The translations under genes and the position numbers were made by a program. DNA of 64,000 nucleotides, from positions 124,001 to 188,000 of the forward strand of contig JAJEDE010000027.1 of the NCBI GenBank assembly GCA_022821645.1, given 5' to 3'. This DNA is from Chloroflexota bacterium. Its GTDB lineage: Bacteria > Chloroflexota > UBA11872. The notes beneath the pieces are model-generated. The model worked only from the letters and a program-made list of their open reading frames with translations. It did no database searches and was not told where the DNA came from. Shown one piece after another: positions 60,601 through 64,000 of the stretch. Positions within the stretch are counted from its first letter, which is position 1. Each line of letters opens with the position of its first letter.

Positions 60601-61186
60601 CGTCAAAGCTGCGGACCGAGAAACTCAGAACACGCCAAACGCCTTCCGGGCACTCCCAGGTGTTCAGCTTGGTCACGTCCGTCAGCGTCTCGGGATCCAG
60701 GTCCCCATTGGCGTCAAGCCGGGCGGCAACCTGGCCAAGCGGCGTTCCGGTCGGATAGCGGCCTTCCAGCCCGACCTCGGCCGGACCTTCGACCTCGTGG
60801 ATCATCCGTGTCAGGGTCTTGGCGTAGTGTTCACTGCCCTGCGCCAGGACCGCGGACTCGGTCTGCCCGTGTCGGCCGCCGGGCGAACCCGCGGGCCCGC
60901 TGGGCCAGGCGTATTCGTCGTAGATCCAGGTCTTCAGACCGGCCTCGCGACCCTTCCGGACCGCAAAGTCAACGGCGTCCCACCACCGCTCGCCGCCGTA
61001 GGGCGTCTGCAGGCTTTCGCGCGCATGCATGAACACGCCGCCGATGCCCTTGGCCGCGAACTCCTTGATCTGTCGACCCAGCTCGGCTTCATGCAGCCGG
61101 CCATTCCAGAACCAGAGCGCCAGCGGCGCAAATTCACTATCGGGCTTGACAAACGCCGTTCGCAGACGATCAAGTGCTCGGCTCAC
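57665..61186 (-). CDS. Large glycoside hydrolase (GH106-like alpha-L-rhamnosidase-type)
   Basis: Protein of 1173 aa, cytoplasmic (no signal peptide). The N-terminal barrel reads PLALWFWNGRLHEAELGRQI, GGVFMHARESLQTPYGGERW and KTWIYDEYAWPSGPAGSPG; catalytic-type carboxylates lie in FFDEPYITAEPLPW and WTGHTEEHVATHP. The following region ends in a galactose-binding/jelly-roll part like GH2 sandwich domains (VAVYMNGTQLGESDDWSSPV, YHAEVFVNNRRVDVRLWPPY). GH106-like enzymes release rhamnose or related sugars from plant or algal polysaccharides. The exact substrate is unverified. Confidence 0.78.
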   Translation of the reverse strand: MSRALDRLRTAFVKPDSEFAPLALWFWNGRLHEAELGRQIKEFAAKGIGGVFMHARESLQTPYGGERWWDAVDFAVRKGREAGLKTWIYDEYAWPSGPAGSPGGRHGQTESAVLAQGSEHYAKTLTRMIHEVEGPAEVGLEGRYPTGTPLGQVAARLDANGDLDPETLTDVTKLNTWECPEGVWRVLSFSVRSFDDRIDYLRAATVKAFLDSAYESYAERHKAAFGDGIPGVFFDEPYITAEPLPWTDDLPARFEKDKGYDLLPWLPLLVLRGGNETVKVRCDFYDTVAELYEEAWFAQISAWCQRHGLEWTGHTEEHVATHPARQGDYFRGLRHLTIPGTDHHGFRYARPRTVQAAEVKPAVSVAAMTGRPRVMAEAFGGAGWGVTLDEIRHGANLLAAYGINMQVLHGLFYSMATAEAADDWPPSFGHQNPYWTHFEGLSEYVARLSAVVGHSRAATTVGVLYPWTSIAANTADGRPNARARAIADDYEGLIDGLADASIDVHIVDERFISHGQARLENGRLRQGALTLTTLVLPPTPVISPQAMRRLGAFVRSGGTLIVMGERPTGSNEGGWRHRPITRAAGTLFSNGSATPAGATVGKGRTFQTSEVLPEALERIAEILSPGTTVDSATDVIVVPRRLDGAEVLMAVNRSAEGTTATVRTDVPGRPEVWNPETGAAEALSITGKHGERRFKLDLPPHGARLVVFDTSVRAARHRVPAGQPAPQKDLEFKTDWTFALDSGVPTGQGSIRRSELPVMRVASFSLGAGRLEQLRDPTYDDSEWPETWLARAGADTIGNWRASWITGVRKHDGWAVKRTSDQHRRLRFHRTIDLTEPPIKAWATFVGVDHVAVYMNGTQLGESDDWSSPVTYNIMPYLRPGQNTIVADVECESDEPISFLFEGQIDLRSGGSIVIVSDDSWEVQAPPSEVWSGLAYERETPLETWERGQPPVEPWRHIPLLGEPVAFPRTVVYRQRLPVGCVGIGIPNIKGTHKVYVDVRERTPDIQGIYNITTGRMLTVEIEAADFSNGILAPLALFTRPTTIALQPWGNFGYGWYSGTGVYERSFELTAEQANSAVTLDLGEVRYHAEVFVNNRRVDVRLWPPYQFDLSGFVQTGSNSLRVRVSNLYANEMRWKRDETKMGNAWHRYWHEDNIEAEALVSGLLGPVQLRVS

Positions 61187-61322
61187 AGTGGGTTAGTCCT
61201 GACAAGGGTGCGCGAACGGCGCGCAGCGGCGGGTCATCGTCAGCGCAGGTGCGTGTTCAGAGGCGCCACGAGTGGGTAGAAAATGCGAGGCGAAATTCGC
61301 GCCGAAACGGCACGCAAGGCCC

Positions 61323-61352
61323 ATTATAAGAGCCAGCCCAAATTTACACCAA
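61323..61352 (-). promoter_or_regulatory. Promoter of the glycoside hydrolase gene
   Basis: On the minus strand TTGGTG (61352-61347), an 18-base spacer and TATAAT (61328-61323) lie about 135 bases upstream of the hydrolase start. A -35 match of 3 of 6 is modest, but the -10 box is perfect. Confidence 0.5.
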
Positions 61353-61403
61353 ATTGCTTGACATAAGCTCAACTTTGACGCCCGTCAGGCCGATCGCTTT
61401 CGT

Positions 61404-61451
61404 CCGCCGCCGCTGGCCCCGGGCACACGTTCCCGGGACCGGCGGCGGCGG
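61404..61451 (-). repeat. GC-rich hairpin downstream of the betaine-binding protein gene
   Basis: 20-bp arms (CCGCCGCCGCTGGCCCCGGG against its near complement; two mismatches) with an 8-base loop. It lies 10 bases beyond the stop of the binding-protein gene. No T-run follows, so it would not be an intrinsic terminator; it could stabilise the mRNA. Confidence 0.5.
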
Positions 61452-61460
61452 AGAGCCGTG

Positions 61461-62633
61461 CTATTCCACCGGCCAGCCGTCGGGAGTCTCGTTAGCGTCC
61501 AGCGCCGTCTGAATCGCGGTTGCGGCGTCAGCGGTCACCCACCCGGTCCAGATGCCCGGGTTGCTCTTGAGCCACCAGAGGGCGGCGTCGTTCGAGCTCG
61601 CGCCTTCGTTCTCACGCTGCCACTGCGCAATGGCGCTATAGACCTGGATATTGAGGCCCCAGGACCTGAGCATGTCCACCACGTCGGGCGCGCCGGTCAG
61701 CACATCGGGATGCACCGCGATCAGGATCGTGGCGTCTTCATACGCGCACGCCTTGGTGGTGAACCAGCACTCGTCGCTGTAATCCGGCTCCTTCAGCCGC
61801 ACCAGGTCCAGCACCAGCGATGGGTCGTTGGTACCCCACTGGTATCCCAGCCACGGTTCGCGCCGCTCGTACGCGCCGTAGAGGTCCGCGTTCGCGGCCG
61901 CGCCATCCCCGGGATTGACGATGTGCACGTGGTCGGTGAGACCGTAAGCCTCGATCTGGGCGGCGTTCACCTCTTCACAGGCCCAACCGATTACGCATGA
62001 AACCAGCCGCGCCTTGTCCCCGGATTCTGTCGTTTGAAACAGCGCCTTGTACTGCTCGTCCTTCAGGTCCTCCACGCTGTCCAGGTCCGGATACTCTTCC
62101 TGCAGGTAGGCCGGAATCACAAAAGCCGACTGCCAGTCCTTGCCCAGGCTCTCGCCAATCGAAACCACCTCGCCGGCTGTCTGCGCCTCGGCCCAGGCCT
62201 CATCCTGGTTCGGCAGCCAGATTTCCATGGTGATGTGGCTGTCGCCTCGGCGCAGGCCCTGGAACAACGGGAGCGTAGCGCCGAACACGACGTCGGTCGG
62301 ATATCCGTAGCCCTTTTCGACAATGTATTGGGCAATCCGGTTCTGAATCTGGGCGCTGGTCCAGTTGAGGTCGCTAAAGACAAGCGTTTGCTTCTCTCTG
62401 GGCGCCGCCTCGACCATCTTCTCGACGACCTTTTCGACAACCACCTCTTGCGTAACGATCTTCTCGACGACCTTTTCGACCGGCACTTCCTTTTCAACAA
62501 TCTTCTCAACTTCGACCTGCTGCGTCACAATCTTTTCGACGATTTGCGTTTCCCCGCACGCGGCTGCGACAACGGTTCCGGCAAAGCCCAATGTCCCAAT
62601 CCGCAACATCCGCCGCCTGCTGATGTGTTTCAT
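61461..62633 (-). CDS. Glycine-betaine ABC transporter substrate-binding lipoprotein
   Basis: Protein of 390 aa. Tat-like RRRMLRI and lipobox VVAAAC at the N-terminus are followed by a long repetitive linker (EKIVEKEVPVEKVVEKIVTQ) that holds the domain away from the membrane. The ligand-binding domain of the OpuAC/ProX type includes TLVFSDLNWTSAQIQNRIAQ, YLQEEYPDLDSVEDLKDEQY and VHIVNPGDGAAANADLYGAY. It should capture glycine betaine or related compatible solutes. The start at 62633 was chosen to begin with MKHISRRRML. The permease lies upstream on the same strand. Confidence 0.87.
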   Translation of the reverse strand: MKHISRRRMLRIGTLGFAGTVVAAACGETQIVEKIVTQQVEVEKIVEKEVPVEKVVEKIVTQEVVVEKVVEKMVEAAPREKQTLVFSDLNWTSAQIQNRIAQYIVEKGYGYPTDVVFGATLPLFQGLRRGDSHITMEIWLPNQDEAWAEAQTAGEVVSIGESLGKDWQSAFVIPAYLQEEYPDLDSVEDLKDEQYKALFQTTESGDKARLVSCVIGWACEEVNAAQIEAYGLTDHVHIVNPGDGAAANADLYGAYERREPWLGYQWGTNDPSLVLDLVRLKEPDYSDECWFTTKACAYEDATILIAVHPDVLTGAPDVVDMLRSWGLNIQVYSAIAQWQRENEGASSNDAALWWLKSNPGIWTGWVTADAATAIQTALDANETPDGWPVE

Positions 62634-62724
62634 AGTAAAGCCTCCACTCCTCGCGGGTTGACCTGGGCGGTCACCAGCGCTCTGAGTTGCTGCAAACATG
62701 CCTTAGTACTTCAGGACTACTGCC

Positions 62725-62748
62725 ATGCACAACACAACAATTGTGCAT
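62725..62748. promoter_or_regulatory. Inverted repeat upstream of the binding-protein gene
   Basis: ATGCACAA-N8-TTGTGCAT, perfect 8-bp arms, lies about 92 bases upstream of the binding-protein start in an AT-rich stretch. It could be an operator of the betaine system or a hairpin between the permease and binding-protein genes. Assignment is inferred. Confidence 0.45.
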
Positions 62749-62880
62749 CTTGCATGCAGCGACCTACCTGCCCACTCTACCTTACGAATGCATGCCTGTC
62801 AATCCAACGCTTGGCATGGCTATCATATTGCCGACACAATTCACATTATCTTTCGAATTACAGCGCCTATCCAGCGACAA

Positions 62881-63948
62881 CTAACCTACGGATCTCAGCA
62901 TTTCCTGCCGGCTGCGCGACACGGCTTGGGTCAGTCGATCAATGATGATGGCCAGGAACACGATAGCGAGTCCGGCAATGGCCCCGTTGCCCGGCTGGTT
63001 CTTTTGCAGCGCCCGCAGCACGTTGTCGCCCAAACCGCCGGCGGCCACCATGCTGGCAATGGTCACCATGGAAAGCGCCATCAGCGTCGTCTGGTTGATC
63101 CCCGCCATGATCGTCGGCAGCGCCATCGGAATCTGAACTTTCGCCAGGATTTGCAGCGGCGATGCACCGAACGACCGCACAGCCTCGATCGTTTCGCTCG
63201 GAACCTGCCGGATTCCCAGGTTCGTCAACCGGATGACGGGAGGAACGGCGTAAATGATCGTGGCAAAAATGCCGGCCGGCTTGCCCAGCCCGAAGGCCAG
63301 AATGCCCGGCAGGAGATACACGAAACTGGGCATGGTCTGCATCGCGTCAAGTATGGGACGCATCAGGTTGTCGGCCAGCTGGTTTCGAGAGCCCAGGACG
63401 CCCAGCGGAAGGCCGATCAACACCGCAATAGCCACGGCCACGACCATCAGCGCAATCGTGTCGATCATGTTCTCCCAGAGATCCATAAAGCCGACGAACA
63501 GCAGCGCCGCCGCCGTGAACGCCAGCAGCCGCCACCCGCCGACGGCCAGCGAGAGGAAGGCAAGGCCGATCACAATTGCCGGCCAGGGCAGCCACTTCAG
63601 GCCGTTTTCGATTTGCACGAGCACGGTGTCCACGGCCGTGCTCAGTCCGTCGAACAGCCAGCTGCCATCGTTGGTAATCCGTGTCACCACGTCGTCAATG
63701 GCGCCGCTTGTGACTTCGCGCACAGTGCGGTCCAGCGTGATGGACCCTCCCCCCGAGGTCGGAATCTCGGAACTGGAAACGGTCGTCGGAAACTCCATTT
63801 CCGGGCCCCACACCAGCAAACTGACGAGCAGCGCCGCGCCGACGATTCCAAGTCCGGCCAGCCACACAGCGTGAGGTCGGACGAAGTCCAGTGGATGGTC
63901 CCCCGAGGCAGCCGCCTGTTCGGGTGATGCCCGGTCAGCTCGAGCCAT
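62881..63948 (-). CDS. Glycine-betaine/proline ABC transporter permease
   Basis: Protein of 355 aa. A cytoplasmic start (MARADRASPEQAAASGDHPL) precedes TM segments (VWLAGLGIVGAALLVSLLV; WPAIVIGLAFLSLAVGGWRL; IDTIALMVVAVAIAVLIGLP). The EAA-type loop (VPSETIEAVRSFGASPLQIL, then KVQIPMALPTIMAGINQTTL) contacts the ATPase. This is an OpuAB/ProW-type subunit. An ATG at 63948 was chosen; a TTG at 63954 lies close to AGGAGA. The ATPase gene probably lies beyond the right edge of the window. Confidence 0.88.
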   Translation of the reverse strand: MARADRASPEQAAASGDHPLDFVRPHAVWLAGLGIVGAALLVSLLVWGPEMEFPTTVSSSEIPTSGGGSITLDRTVREVTSGAIDDVVTRITNDGSWLFDGLSTAVDTVLVQIENGLKWLPWPAIVIGLAFLSLAVGGWRLLAFTAAALLFVGFMDLWENMIDTIALMVVAVAIAVLIGLPLGVLGSRNQLADNLMRPILDAMQTMPSFVYLLPGILAFGLGKPAGIFATIIYAVPPVIRLTNLGIRQVPSETIEAVRSFGASPLQILAKVQIPMALPTIMAGINQTTLMALSMVTIASMVAAGGLGDNVLRALQKNQPGNGAIAGLAIVFLAIIIDRLTQAVSRSRQEMLRSVG

Positions 63949-64000
63949 GCTCAAGTCTCCTGCTTTCCTTCAACCATGCCGGCGAGCAACGCCCCGCGGC

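Noticed and set aside
59456..61279. Open frame of 607 codons opposite the giant glycoside hydrolase
   Set aside because: Antisense shadow with no domain and no ribosome-binding site.
1..64000. tRNA, rRNA and riboswitch genes
   Set aside because: Scanning by eye for TPsiC-type GTTCRAnYC blocks, rRNA-like stretches and T-box leaders (upstream of leuS) gave nothing convincing; short RNAs could be missed without a covariance search.

Overview
This 64 kb window is high-GC bacterial chromosome, most likely from an uncultivated member of the Chloroflexota. The inference rests on protein architecture: substrate-binding lipoproteins with long 'VEKVVEK' linkers, a WPTSCVDLND / GIYQRVFGD segment in front of an Asp-box propeller, a recurrent 'YFQRGVMEW'-type cell-surface repeat, and many sulfatase, Gfo/Idh, DapA-like and xylose-isomerase-like genes. 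No rRNA, tRNA or CRISPR array was seen. A perfect 22-bp palindrome at 32358-32379 contains the ParB centromere consensus parS, so the window is chromosomal and may lie in the origin-proximal part of the replicon.

Layout. 1-4.8 kb: end of an exported propeller protein, a formylglycine-type sulfatase, two small membrane proteins and a VapBC-type toxin-antitoxin pair. 5.0-18.6 kb: a phage-derived element. Its packaging genes lie on the minus strand but are split into three blocks: scaffold-like protein plus a zinc-ribbon protein (5055-6589), large terminase (7462-8964), and portal plus two small proteins (16294-18534). Each block is led by, or follows at some distance, a sigma70-like promoter containing the same palindromic operator TACTC-N5-GAGTA (6612, 9628, 18589); the first copy sits between an XRE repressor gene and the scaffold block. 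No capsid, tail, lysis or integrase gene is present. The middle carries plus-strand cargo of lower GC: a single-chain restriction-modification protein with a compositionally distinct specificity region, a pentapeptide-repeat membrane protein, and a small unknown operon. A 21-bp tandem repeat array abuts the terminase start.

18.6-28.8 kb: NYN nuclease, a propeller protein, an exported Gmad2-domain protein, three further toxin-antitoxin-like pairs (PIN with a 261-aa OB-like partner; RHH with DUF5615; MerR/DUF433 with DUF5615-like), leucyl-tRNA synthetase and a nucleotidyltransferase. 28.8-42.1 kb: sugar or sugar-acid catabolism and uptake, with a DapA-family aldolase, a sugar-binding lipoprotein interrupted by an in-frame TGA, SDR, xylose-isomerase-like protein, two MFS exporters, two Gfo/Idh/MocA oxidoreductases, a GH99-like exported protein and a LacI-type sensor lacking its DNA-binding domain.

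42.1-53.8 kb: a minus-strand housekeeping block transcribed rpsO, pnp, dapB, asd, two membrane/coiled-coil genes, dapA, family-4 uracil-DNA glycosylase, RNase J, ftsK. It combines lysine/peptidoglycan precursor synthesis (Asd, DapA, DapB), RNA turnover (PNPase, RNase J) and chromosome translocation. 53.9-64 kb: a membrane protein/winged-helix regulator pair with its own operator, a sorbosone-dehydrogenase-like exported protein, a DUF3105 protein, a giant glycoside hydrolase and part of a glycine-betaine ABC importer (binding protein and permease).
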